Positions 22,429 through 32,622 of a stretch of DNA of 64,000 nucleotides are shown here, piece after piece. Below the pieces are notes generated by a model. That model did not search any database. It was not told the DNA's origin and saw nothing but the letters and a program-made list of their open reading frames with translations. Location: the NCBI GenBank assembly GCA_001599975.1, contig BCIO01000003.1, positions 2,102,677 to 2,166,676 on the forward strand, given 5' to 3'. Origin of the DNA: Cystobasidiopsis lactophilus. Its lineage: Eukaryota; Basidiomycota; Agaricostilbomycetes; Agaricostilbales; Chionosphaeraceae. Within the stretch, counting starts at the first letter, position 1, and the number at the start of each line of letters is the position of its first letter. A program made the position numbers and the translations under genes.

Positions 22429-22900
22429 TAGACGATGCGACTTTAAAGAAAGCTGGCTTTTATGGGGTCAGAAGTTGCTAATCCAGTGAGGCAAATGATG
22501 AATTTGCCACCTGGTGCACCTTTTCCCAGTCTCCCACCAAACAGATTTCTGCTCGCTTTACCCTGTGGATCGCTTCTTTGTTGCGTTTTCCTGACCTAGC
22601 GCCTCCCTTAGCCACCGCATAGAGCGCATCAGCCAGCACAGATGTATAATGCCCTGTTCCCCGTCATGGCCTGCCTGCTAGAACGAAATGGCGCTCGCCG
22701 ACGCATTCGCATAATTACTACGGTGTAAAGTGACGGTTTTGTATACAGACATCGAGTCAGCTGGACTTAAGTGCTGCCTCGCCGCAAAACTGCATCGCGC
22801 CGAGCCTCGCTTCGACACCGTGCCAACTGCGTATGCTTCGCAAAGACTGCAAGATTGTACATGTACAATCTCTTACCTTGCTCTGACACCACCACTCAGA
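22429..22900. promoter_or_regulatory. Intergenic region between amidase copies
   Basis: 472 bp with no coding signal. It carries a 20-bp perfect palindrome near its right end (listed separately). Confidence 0.5.
22852..22871. promoter_or_regulatory. 20-bp perfect palindrome upstream of amidase B
   Basis: AGATTGTACATGTACAATCT is its own reverse complement. It ends 29 bp before the ATG of amidase B. Perfect 20-bp symmetry suggests a dimeric transcription factor site or a leader hairpin. I see no equivalent before amidase A. Confidence 0.5.
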
Positions 22901-25085
22901 ATGGTCTTGGATCTGTTGGAGGCTGGCATTGCTCCCTTGCGCGCGGGTTTGCTAGCTGGCGACTTTACTTGCCAGCAATTAGCGCAGGTGCGAAAACTTC
23001 TTCGCTGCGAGGCGACGTACAATGTTCACATGCATTATACCTAGGCCTATCTCCAGCGAATCGAAGAAGTGAAGCACTTGAAGGCCGTCCTCAGCATCAA
23101 CCCTTACGCTCTCGAGATTGCGCGCACCCGAGATGCCGAGCTGGCCCAAGCGGAGGACAAAGACAACCTACCACCTCTCCATGGACTGCCCATCCTAATA
23201 AAAGACAACATGGCGACCCAGGCATCGGATGGAATGCCTCTTACGGCCGGGTCTTGCGCTCTCGAAGGTGCCCTCGCTAAGGAAGATGCCCAAGTCGTGA
23301 AACGTCTCAAAGAGGCCGGCGCTGTTATCCTTGGAAAGACACAACTCTCCGAATGGGCTTTCCATCGTAGCTTTGACGGGCTCCCGAGTGGGTGGAGCGG
23401 AATGGGAGGACAATGCACGTGAGTGTCCCTTCGCAACCTGGCACGCTTGCTGGCAAATGCCTATAAATGAAGCGTATGTGAATTAGCTCGCCATATTTTC
23501 CCGACGGAAGTCCGAATGGATCATCAAGTGGAAGTGGTGTTGCAGCTGCTGTGGGCCTCTGTGTTGCTGCCCTGTAGGTTGTCGGTACTCATTTTATGCT
23601 TGTTTCCAATCTGCCTTCACTACCTTTCAGTGGCTCTGAAACATGCGGCAGTATCATCAGCCCGAGGTACGTTCGAGGTTTCTATGAGCCACGGCGAGGC
23701 ACTGACTGATTGCCATAGCATGAACGCTGCACTGTGTGGGCTTAAACCAACAGTCGGCCTAGTGAACATCGAAGGAGTGATCCCTGTATCACGCAGCTGT
23801 GACACTGTGGGGCCTATGGCACGGTGGGTCCCGCGTGGCGCAAAACGATCATAGTGCTCACCAAGAAATCAGCACCGTCGCGGATTCGGCTACGTTGCTG
23901 GACGTTCTCACCGCTGAACTGCCCTCCAAAGTGTCTTATACCAACGCCCTTTCGAGAGGCTCTTTGAAGGGCGTGCGGTAAGTGTCGTGGCACCAAGGCC
24001 AACGGAGTACTAAGTAGGAGAGCCACAGTTTGGGGTTCTGGCGCCGGCAGTTTCGTCACTGGAATGCAACCACCGAAGAGGAAAACTTTCCAGCCCGCTA
24101 CGCAACTCTGTTTGATCAGGCTATTCGCGACTTGAAATGTTTGGGCGCCACCGTTTTGCAGGACATCGTCGTTGCGGACTGGGACATCCTCCATTCCAAG
24201 GAGCCTGAAAAGCCTCTCGAAAGCCTTTGGAATCACGACTTCGTGGAAGAGCTGCGCGATTTCCTTGGAAGTCGGTTTGAAAAGTGAGCTCCCGACAGGA
24301 CCAATATGAAAAATTGTTTTTAATTATTATAAACAGGAATCCCAACGGCATCAAAAATCTCGAAGACATCATGAAATTCAACAAGAATCACACGGCCAGA
24401 GAGATGCCCCCGGGTTTAGAGTACCAAGACAACTTCGAAGCGGCGCTCGCATCAAGAATCACGGCCGAGGAGAGGGATGCGATGTTCGACAAGATTCGAA
24501 CCCACGCACAGAATGCCCTTGGCGCTTTGATGGAGCGCTACAAACTGGGTGCGTCCTTTCTTGCACGCAGAGGCGACCTGCTCATTTCAGGTCCCAGATG
24601 CCCTGATTCCACCAACAAACCGGATTGTTGTGCCTTTTGCGCGGGCTGGGTGCATTCTATCTCTCGACTAAGCACTGAAATTGTGCTAATAGACCGAGGA
24701 CAAGATGGCCTGTTATTACTGTGCCCATGGGAAAGCTAGCGGAGGATGTGAAGCCAACCGCCCTCATTGGCTCAAAATCGACCAAGCCCTTCCCGCACAA
24801 GTCTGTCACCTCTTTTCACTCCTTTCTCATGAATAGGGCTGATCGACGCGTGCAGCACTTTCTCCGAGCACCCCAATCAGCCACAAGGTCTCGTTATTGC
24901 TGGCAAAGCGCACAGCGAAGCTCAGCTTCTTTCTTACGGTAAGTTGAGAATAATGGTACGCTTTGAGTATCTGATGGATTTGGTGAGCAGCATACGCCTA
25001 TGAGCAAGCGACTCATCACCGGCTGAATTGCCACCCATACCCCGAGGCGACGCCTAAGACACAGCTGCGCGATGTTGAGGCCTAG
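22901..25085 (+). CDS. Amidase-signature hydrolase, copy B
   Basis: Twelve exons (22901-22987, 23045-23418, 23487-23573, 23631-23666, 23719-23823, 23873-23977, 24029-24283, 24337-24548, 24598-24649, 24705-24800, 24856-24938, 24991-25085) give 528 residues. The triad is Lys in PILIKDN, cis-Ser in [14 protein letters not shown] and Ser in [12 protein letters not shown]. The loop before the nucleophile reads S-E-T-C-G where copy A has T-D-T-G-G, so the active site has diverged. Seven exons have the same length as in copy A. The A exon corresponding to 24598-24800 is unsplit, so B gained or A lost an intron. The frame is intact throughout, so both copies look functional. Same direction as A, with 472 bp between them. 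Confidence 0.9.
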
Positions 25086-25589
25086 CCATCGTAGACACCA
25101 GAGAGTCATTGTTTTTGAGGTACAGTGCATGCTACCATAGGTCTTCGCCTGTTTTGAAATGTGAAGATATTTGCCACCGGCCGTGCTTTTCCGCCCGCTG
25201 CTAGCCTCTGCTTCTCGAAGGCCTCTTTTCTTGCCTCGCGTTTCGTTTATCCTACATTTGTTGCTTCTGCGTTGGTTATCTCGAAAGGTTGCCAGATCGC
25301 GAGGGGCGCAACGTGAACCCGCTGAGGGTTGCAAGTCTGAAGCCTTCTCTCCGAAATGATGAAGCCTGTCATTGGGAGCCACGCGCTCAAGTCAATGCTC
25401 AATACATTTGGTTTTCTACGAAGTGAATGCGCCGCTATCACATCTCGCCTCGAAGCTTGCCATGCGTTTTCGAAGCAAAACTTGCGATCTGGGGTCCCGT
25501 CACCTTGCACACCTGTCTGTCTCCATCCACCAAGCTCTGCTGCCCTAAACACTAGTATGCTCTCCTCTGAGCTTGTGCAATAGTCGCTG
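25086..25589. other. Intergenic region
   Basis: 504 bp between amidase B and the IFI6/IFI27-like gene. Presumably terminator of the first and promoter of the second. No coding or repeated structure seen. Confidence 0.4.
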
Positions 25590-26207
25590 ATGAGATCCTG
25601 GTTACAGAGAAGCACCATGATTAATCTCTGCAACGCCACGCTCTCCAACTTCCTGCTAGTGGCGGGAGTGGCCTTCCTCTTGCCCCCAGTCATCCTTACG
25701 TTCTTGGGCTTCTCGGCAGCCGGCGTAGTGGCCGGCTCTTTTGCCGCTTGGTGGCAGTCCACCATGCCATTTGTGGCTGCGGGCTCGTTATTCGCCTGGC
25801 TGCAGAGCATGGGCGCTACCTCGGCTTTCAGCGCCTTCTACTGGGCTGGCGGCACTATCACTCTGAGCGGCATCACACTCAAGGCCACCGAAATCTTTCA
25901 GTTCATGCACTTCTTGTTCTGCCGCGACCTCCTGTCCAAGCCCGAGATCGCCGCCGTCTTCACTCAGACCAAGGCTGAATCAACTGGCGCCTTCATCAAA
26001 GCGTGCATCGATGCCTTGAAGCTGGGTCTCGGTGAAGCTCTGCACAAGCTGTTCAACTTCCTTTTTGGCGGAGGAGCGGAAGCGATGCGAGCGAGGGGAA
26101 CTGAGGCTTTGGTGGAGGAGTTCATGGAGAAGTGCGGCGAGCATTGTTCGATGGAGGCAGCCCGCGGAGTAGTGCAAGAGGTGGTGGCGGCTTGGAAGAA
26201 GTTTTGA
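25590..26207 (+). CDS. IFI6/IFI27 (ISG12)-like small hydrophobic protein
   Basis: A single uninterrupted exon of 205 residues, unusual here where nearly every gene is split. Residues ~15-90 are hydrophobic and Gly/Ala/Ser-rich: FLLPPVILTFLGFSAAGVV, then AGSFAAWWQST and AGSLFAWLQSMGATSAF. The spacing G-F-x-x-x-G-V-x-A-G-S-x-A-A ... A-G-S-L-x-A-x-L-Q-S-x-G-A is the pattern of the interferon-induced 6-16/27 family, small membrane proteins of mitochondria or nuclear membrane linked to apoptosis in animals. Fungal members exist but have no known role. The C-terminal ~100 residues are amphipathic and Glu/Lys/Ala-rich (KPEIAAVFTQTKAE, EALVEEFMEKCGEH). Identification rests on pattern recall, so a profile search should confirm it. 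Confidence 0.62.
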   Translation: MRSWLQRSTMINLCNATLSNFLLVAGVAFLLPPVILTFLGFSAAGVVAGSFAAWWQSTMPFVAAGSLFAWLQSMGATSAFSAFYWAGGTITLSGITLKATEIFQFMHFLFCRDLLSKPEIAAVFTQTKAESTGAFIKACIDALKLGLGEALHKLFNFLFGGGAEAMRARGTEALVEEFMEKCGEHCSMEAARGVVQEVVAAWKKF

Positions 26208-26630
26208 AGGTGGCTCAAGGTGGTGAGCGGCGACTCAGTGCTTGGCTTGGTCAACAGCGACGGACGGAAGGGCAGGACAAACAGGCGAAAGACTAGGGAT
26301 AGAATCTCCCGGGCGTTGCAGAATGCTGAAAACAAGGTTTCCCACCCTGAAAACCGGTCGTCCAACCCTTCCTTTCCCAAGCCTTGCTGGTTTGAATGGG
26401 TATAGCGCACAAACCAAAGAGAAAGAAAAACACCGTGAGAGCGAGAGCGAGCCGAGGAAGAGAAGAGAGGCTGAGTATGGCGGCGGCTGGCGTATTGGGC
26501 GCCAGGGGAACGACATTAAAACAAGGGCGCGAGGTGAGAGGGCGTCTAAAAGATGGGGAGTGCGTGCTTGTCTCTCGATGCGGGGAGAAAAAAACAGCGG
26601 TCGTCAGAGAGGGAGTGGTGTGGCCAGGGC
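26208..26630. other. Convergent intergenic region
   Basis: 423 bp between the stop codons of the IFI6/IFI27-like gene and YPT1, which converge. Purine-rich on the plus strand around 26405-26480. No gene seen. Confidence 0.4.
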
Positions 26631-27791
26631 TTAGCAGCAGCCGCTCGAGTTCTGTGACGCGACGGATTGGCCGACGCTGACGGTCGACTTGCCGGCGCCG
26701 CTTTGAACGGTCGTATTGCCCATGCGGTCCCTGTGCATCGCCGAGGATGAAATACAGCAGAGTGATAAGGAGACCATAGGACGCACTTGATCTGCTTAGC
26801 CATGGTCAAGAAAGCCTGCTCGACGTTGGTGGCGTTCTTGGCCGACGTCTCGAGGAAGGGGATGGTGAGCTGGTCGGCAAACTCTTTGGCGACCTGTGCA
26901 TCGTCGACAATATCATGAGCCATGGGAGCTCAAGGGAAGGCAAGAAGGCGAACGCACCGTGTACTCGACGACCTTCTTCTGGGTCAAGTCGCTCTTGTTG
27001 CCGACGAGCAGCTTGTTGACGCCCTCTGTTGCATAGCGGTCAATCTCTTGCAGCCACTGCTTGACGTTGGCAAAGGTATCCTGGTCGGTGACATCGTACA
27101 CCACGATGATGCCGTGCGCTCCCCGGTCTGTTCAGGGGTGCACAGAGCCACTACCTCAGCAATGAACGCAGGGGTTAAGAGAGCGCATCAACGAACAGTA
27201 AGAAGAAGTGATGGTGCGGAAGCGCTCTTGTCCGGCCGTGTCCCACTGCCAGCAGATCCACACGTCAGCTCTCGGTCTGACCAGAGAGGCCAGCCAAGGG
27301 GCCGGGGTAGCCAGCAACGTACGATCTGAAGCTTGACCGTCTTGCCCTCGAGCTCGATGGTCCTGATCTTGAAGTCGACGCCTATCGTGGAGATGTACGA
27401 CTCGGTGTAGGTGTCGTCCGCGAATCGGAGGAGCAGGCACGACTTCCCGACGCCAGAGTCTGTGAACATTACCGTAGCAGTGAGACACGATGGTCAGAGG
27501 GGCAAGGACGACAAGCTCACCGCCTGAGGAGCGCATTAAAAAGGGGGAAGCGCAGAGTTAGCTAGGGCCTTGGCGATTGACAGCGCGGCGCTCTCTGGGC
27601 TCACCGACTGTGGGTGCAAATGCAACTTTAGTGTCAGAGCACAACAGCAAGCAGGAGGCCACCCACTCAGAAGCAGCTTGAACAGGTAGTCATAATCAGA
27701 GCCTGTGTGGTGCATTGGGCGCGCGCAACTCGGTCAGCCACTTTGTTCCCTCGCCTCAGGGCGGCAGGGCAGGGGGCGCACCGGATGCCAT
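26631..27791 (-). CDS. YPT1: Rab1-type small GTPase
   Basis: Nine exons (27791-27782, 27702-27667, 27607-27605, 27523-27521, 27459-27323, 27245-27197, 27127-26958, 26893-26787, 26730-26631) close to 204 residues. Every Rab box is present: P-loop GDSGVGKS, switch [30 protein letters not shown] and ETSAKNA. The C-terminal Cys-Cys (SSGCC) is the geranylgeranylation site. The near-identity to Rab1/Ypt1 makes the assignment firm; the protein drives ER-to-Golgi vesicle tethering and autophagy. The splicing is remarkable: to read KLLLIGDSG the message must contain two successive 3-nt exons, TCG and GCG, each flanked by good acceptor (CACAG, CTCAG) and donor (GTGAGC) sites, with introns of 59, 81 and 61 nt. 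Without either one the first P-loop Gly is lost. Confidence 0.97.
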
Positions 27792-28437
27792 CGTGTTTAA
27801 TCAAGCTGGATTTGCAACAAATGGACGCTGCCGAGGACTAAGGCCCTTCCCAGCCTTCAGACATTCAGACAGGCGGTGGATCCTCGGAGTTTAGAGCCTG
27901 TGGTGCAAAGCCTGGCCTCCGCGAAAGCCCTCCAATGCCTTCATCACTAGTTGTAGAGTTGCGATATACACTGTGAAGAATACTCCAAGGCCGCGCCGCC
28001 TCGAACCGCATTCGCCACCAGCCTCAACACACCCAACTTTGAACCCATCGCAATCCAGTGCGCGACTGTAGCCATCTATCAGCTTCGACGAGCCAGTAAA
28101 TCATTGCAAACACTCACTCAATCAATCCTTGACCAATCAAACCGCTGGTTTTTGGCCGATACCGACTTGGATTTGGGTGACCTGTGCGAGTCTGTCAAGT
28201 TGGTGAGCATGCTCTTCAATTAGTGTCTTGGGCAGCAGTTTACCTTATGCACGAGATGCAAGGCTCTCTTGAAGCCAACGGGCAGAAGATGATCAGACGG
28301 CGGGCCAGAGCACTTCCAGCACCGCGATCCGACCATGTACTCAGTGAAAGCCACCAGCGCTCACAGGCACCGATCAGAGCGACCAACCAACTCTTGTGAT
28401 TGCCTCCTACTCAGTAACCCATCAAGTCAAGCACACA
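27792..28437. promoter_or_regulatory. YPT1 upstream region
   Basis: 646 bp between the YPT1 start and the stop of the DUF6314-like gene, both on the minus strand. No coding frame with splice support. Contains A/T-rich tracts on either side of 28080-28160. Expected to hold the YPT1 promoter. Confidence 0.4.
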
Positions 28438-28944
28438 TCACTTGTCGCCTTTCTGCCGCCGATAGGTCGTCCTGGATGAATAGTCCTTCTGCGGCCCTTG
28501 CACGTTGTACGTGATCTTGAACGAATCGGGGGCCGAGCCGACATCGAAGAAGGCGTAGTACACGTCCTCGCCGCACAGGTGGAGGTCCTGCGCTTCGGGC
28601 GTCTCCGGGTCAAGTGGCAAAGAGAGGAAGAGGTAGTCGATTTCCCTCGGCGCCGAGGGGTCCTTGAGCGTCGGCTTGACGAAGTGCACTTCGATCTTGT
28701 CCGCTTCAAAGGTCCAGATGTACTCGCGCGAGACGTCGAAAGTCCTTTGCGTCTCTTCCAGCTCGAAAGTGCCTTCTTCGCGGTACAGCAGCGAGTTGGG
28801 GCAGCCGTCTTCGTCCGGCGGCAGGTGTGGGAGCGGCGTGAAAGTGGCTGTGCCAGAGACAGATCCAGAGGGCAGGTGGTCGTTCTCAGACTGGATGGTC
28901 CGTTGAAAAGCATAGGTTTGGCACAAAAAGTCGGAGTAGGACAT
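28438..28944 (-). CDS. DUF6314-like protein
   Basis: A single exon of 168 residues. The sequence has the look of the small beta-rich DUF6314 family: SGTATFTPL at the start, SLLYREEGTFEL and REYIWTFEADKIEVHF in the middle, and LHLCGEDVYYAFFDV then FKITYNVQGPQKDYSSRT near the end. The spacing Y-R-E-E-G, then V-x-F, then H-x-C-x-x-D-x-Y is what I recall as the family signature. Function is unknown. No signal peptide or membrane span. Divergent from the alpha/beta hydrolase gene with a 154-bp gap. The call is from memory of the profile and should be checked by a domain search. Confidence 0.65.
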   Translation of the reverse strand: MSYSDFLCQTYAFQRTIQSENDHLPSGSVSGTATFTPLPHLPPDEDGCPNSLLYREEGTFELEETQRTFDVSREYIWTFEADKIEVHFVKPTLKDPSAPREIDYLFLSLPLDPETPEAQDLHLCGEDVYYAFFDVGSAPDSFKITYNVQGPQKDYSSRTTYRRQKGDK

Positions 28945-29098
28945 GGCTGTCGCTGGTTTTTAAGAGCGATCTGGGACGTTTCTTTCTGAAGCGAATGCGG
29001 AGCTTTCGAAGCGCTGTCGCCTGACCGGCAATGATCGGGATGGTGGGTGGCGAAAGACAGGCGATTCTGCCTGTTTTGGAGGCGGACAACGACCTCTC

Positions 29099-30667
29099 AT
29101 GCCGCCGGTGCCCTGGACGCCAGACTTCCCTCTTTTGAAGCCTCAGGAGCTTCCCGAACCAGTACGGTTGCCCGATTACAAGCGCACCGCGCCCTTGGGC
29201 CCGGATTGGACTTGCTCGCGACACTGCTTCCCGGCGGCCTACCCTCGATCCAAAAAGAACTCCAGCTTGCTCCAAGGCCACAAGCGGAAAGAGAAACCTT
29301 CAAAAGATGAACTGCAGGCTGCAAGTGTCGAGCTGGTGGAACGCCAGCGCTCCGCGGCGTTCACCTCCTTTGACCCAGTCAAGGAGGAGCCGCCGTTGTT
29401 TATCTGCGTGAACAGGTAAATTCTCGGGCTGCTAGATGAAGGTGACAGAAGATGTGACTCATTCGCTTGAACAGGTACAAGCCCAAAGTGCTGACTCAGG
29501 ATGGAAGAAGACCGGTCACTTTCTTGTTCGCCCATGCGAATGGCTTCATGAAGGAAACCTTCGAGCCTACCATCCAAAGCATCATTGATTCTTCCAAGCG
29601 CTCGGACTTTCAAGTGGGGGAGGCGTGGTCGTTTGACGTCGTGTGCCAAGGCGACTCAGCCCTCATGAACGACAAGCATCTTGGGAGCGCTTGTGAGGGA
29701 TTCTGTGCTTATTCAAGCCTTAAAATAAAGCTTATTTGTCTTTCTCGCGCTCAAAGTCGACTGGACAGACCTGGGCAGAGACTGGACCCAGTTCATCTTG
29801 CGATACTTGCCTCAGTTCACCGACACGCCGTCCGATCTTCCTTTCTTGCTGCCCCAACAGCGTGTACCAATAAAGCACGAGAACAAGCTAAAACTTCAAG
29901 CGCCTCCGGCTACCACGAAATTCCCCAAATGGAGGGGGCACCATCTCATTTTGGTCGGACACTCGTAAGGCGCCGCATCCCTTCGGAGGGCGGATTGAGC
30001 TGAGAGAAAGTAAAGTTTGGGCGGCTCGACGATGGTCCACACAGCAGCCGCCACTCGCGACATCATTTCTGGTGCCATCATACTTGACGCAGTCCTGTCC
30101 AACCCGACCATTGACAACAGCAAGAATCTGACCCTCGCACGGGTTAAGGCGACTTTGTCTAGAAGAGACGTGTGGCCGTCGCGCAAAGAGGCCTTCGTGA
30201 CCATGAGCAAGAACAAGGCGTTCTTCGGCAAATGGCCAACCGCGGTTCTCGAAAATTTTGTCGAGTTTGGGCTCAAGGATGTGCCCGATGGCTCGGTGGC
30301 CCTGAAGACGGAACCCGAACAAGAAGCTGTCAGGCGTTTTTTTTCTCTGGCGTCAACGTCGCTTAACTGACTCTCGTGCACATAGCTCGTCTTTGCAGAC
30401 CCTGACGGCCAGGGTGGCTACAATGCTTGCCACAAAATGCGCCTGCTCAACCTGCCGATTCATTTCGTTTGGTCAAGAGAGAGCGAGTCGATGGCAGAAG
30501 TGCGAGGGTTGAAGGCCCAGTCCGTCATCGACTGCTGCACGGCCACGAAGGCAACCTCGTATCGAATGGACTGCGGCCACCTGATCGCCCAAGAGATTCC
30601 CGATCAGCTGGGTCAGCATGTGGCCGAGGTAGTCCACGGTTGGGTGGCGCCACTGCCCAAATTGTAG
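29099..30667 (+). CDS. Alpha/beta hydrolase with candidate peroxisomal C-terminus
   Basis: Five exons (29099-29415, 29475-29692, 29757-29964, 30016-30328, 30386-30667) give 445 residues. The start of the fold is FLFAHANGFMKETFEP. The nucleophile elbow GHSLGGST is assembled across an intron, and the catalytic His is in RMDCGHLIAQE. A Pro/Lys-rich N-terminal ~100 residues precedes the fold. The protein ends LPKL; P-K-L is close to the PTS1 tripeptide S-K-L, and yeast Lpx1, a peroxisomal lipase of similar layout, ends Q-K-L. A peroxisomal hydrolase is thus plausible but not shown. Related fungal enzymes occur in toxin biosynthesis clusters (AKT-toxin type), but no cluster is visible here. Confidence 0.83.
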
Positions 30668-31069
30668 AGGGTGGCCACGCTGTGGGAGTTGTAGATGTCC
30701 ATGTCCATAGACTTACAGCGTTTGCGAACTGTTATGGTTGCTAAACATCGCTAGACGGTTGTTTAAGAAAATAAATGCCTTTTCAAAAGCCATCCGTTTA
30801 AAACCCCAACTATGAATACCAGTCCACAGAAGGGCAGAACAAGTTTTTACAGCCCGTACTTTGAAAAAGCCCAGCTTCTTCGCCTTTTCTTGGTGAAAGT
30901 TGAAAAAAGAAGCGAAAGCGAAAGGTGGAAGGGGCATAAGGTTGTGCGCGCCGGGCAAATCTTACACAGTTTGCTGCTTGGCCGCCATCGTTTCGAACGA
31001 GTCGGCGAACCGAGCAACAAAATGAAATGAAAAGAAAGCTAAGCAGCGGTGACAGTCGATTGGAGAGGT
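30668..31069. other. Convergent intergenic region
   Basis: 402 bp between two convergent stop codons. A/T-richer than coding sequence, with short A and T runs that could serve polyadenylation on either strand. Confidence 0.4.
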
Positions 31070-32622
31070 TTAGATGAAGCCCCATTTGACGTTCTCGACG
31101 CCGGCCCCCGGGTTGTTGTTGGACAGCACGGCCTGTACATCACCGACAAACATGGTCAGATGCTGAATGATCGGATAGAGAGTATCAGAACGTACGAAGA
31201 CGGCAACCGACGTATCAATGTTGTTGCTGTTCTCGCAGCTCGGGCACTCGTCAGCCACCTGCGAAGCTGCGTGTGAGTTTGATCACAAAGAGGCAGAGCG
31301 AAAGGTCGTCTCACAGTGGCAACCACGCTTGCACCAGTGTCGGTATTGGTGAGCTTGACTTTGTGTCCGCAGTGGGCTCCGTTTGCGTAGAGGTCCGTGT
31401 ACAAGGCGACGATCAAGGCGGAGTCTGGGTTGACAGTGCCGCAAGCTCCGGCAACTCCGTTTTGAGTGTACCATGTGCTGTGGCATCACACAGTTTGAGA
31501 TAAGAACGAGAAATGGGGTTGGAAGCGGAAACTTACGCGATGCCATTGAAGGTGCCGGGGTTGGAGGCGCCGTCATCCGAGGAGTCGGTGGGTTTAGCCT
31601 TCTTTGCCGCGGTGGTCTTGGTGGTCATATCATCTTGAGAGGTGGCCTGCACTTGGGGAGAGTTCTTGTGCTCCTTGGTAGTGGGCGCCGCCGGCTCTGA
31701 GGTTTCGGTGGCGCTTGAATCGTCCGAGCCATCCTCCTCCTCGTCGTCGCATTCCTCGTCGTCACCATCGTCAGTCTCATCGTCACCATCTTCCTCGCAA
31801 TCCTCGTCGTCTGTTTGCGCGGAAAGAAGCAAATGTCAGATCTTGTAAGAGGCACCGTGCGAGGGGGCGATGCGGCTTACCATCCCCATCATCTTGCCCG
31901 TCATCCTCGCAATCCTCGTCGTCGTCAGCTTCATCGGTAGATTCAGGCTCTGCTGCAGTGGTCGTGGGAGTGTGCTTGAGCGCCTGGAGCGCAGTCGCCT
32001 GGGTGGCAGCCGCGGTGGTGGTGGCAGCCGCTGCGCTGTCGCCAGCCACAGTGTCCACACAGTAGGCCGCGCCGGTTTCGAGGTTAGAGCAGCTCGCATC
32101 AAGCGAGGGGTTGTATTGGAGGAAGACGGCCATGGTGAACGAAGCCGAGGATTTATCGATCAGCCCGAGGCAGACTGTGAATGCCGAAGGATCGCCTCAG
32201 TACCGCAACAGCGGTCTAAAATAGTGCCTTGGACACACCTTCGCCGTCTGACACCGTGTGCCAAACCTGAGGAAGCAAGGGTCGCGTCAGAAGAAGGCCA
32301 TGGGGCAAGGGGAAGACGCCTGAAGACAACACACCGCGCAGCCCTGGTCGGCCGTGAAGGTGCCCTCAGCGATATTTGAGGGAGCAGTGGTCGAGTCGCC
32401 TTCCCCGATGGGCTTGCGCTTCTGGAGCGGCGCCTTTGCCGCTTCCCGGGAAGGATCGAATTGCCTCGCGCTGAGGTGGGTCGGGCGACGGGAGGGTTGG
32501 CGCGCCGCGAGGTTGGCATGGTGCCTACGCCTGACATCGTGGCCGGAGACGACGTGGCCAGAGAGCGCGTTGGCGGCCAGAGGCAGGGCGGCCAAAAGGG
32601 TTAGAGCGGCGGTGGTCTTCAT
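31070..32622 (-). CDS. Secreted LysM-like / acidic linker / DPBB (RlpA- or barwin-like) protein
   Basis: Seven exons (32622-32335, 32266-32239, 32174-31881, 31810-31537, 31477-31315, 31258-31196, 31132-31070) close to 390 residues. It begins with a signal peptide (MKTTAALTLLAALPLAANA) and a propeptide-like Arg-rich stretch with KR sites. A LysM-like unit follows: VWHTVSDGE, then VFLQYNPSLDASCSNLE and YCVDT. Next come a Thr/Ala linker, an unusually acidic segment of Asp/Glu runs with regularly placed Cys, and a Ser/Thr linker. The last ~110 residues are a double-psi beta-barrel: TWYTQNGVAGACG, IVALYTDLY, HCGHKVKLTN, VADECPSC and VKWGFI. LysM binds chitin or peptidoglycan oligomers; DPBB proteins of this size act on walls or as effectors. 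A wall-associated or host-interacting role is inferred. Confidence 0.8.

Noticed and set aside
28000-28030. Possible tRNA B-box-like sequence (complement of cctcgaaccgc)
   Set aside because: No matching A box or cloverleaf could be drawn.
31740-31930. Cctcgtcgtc-type repeats as a microsatellite
   Set aside because: They are in-frame Asp/Glu codons of the LysM-DPBB gene, broken by an intron, not a free repeat.
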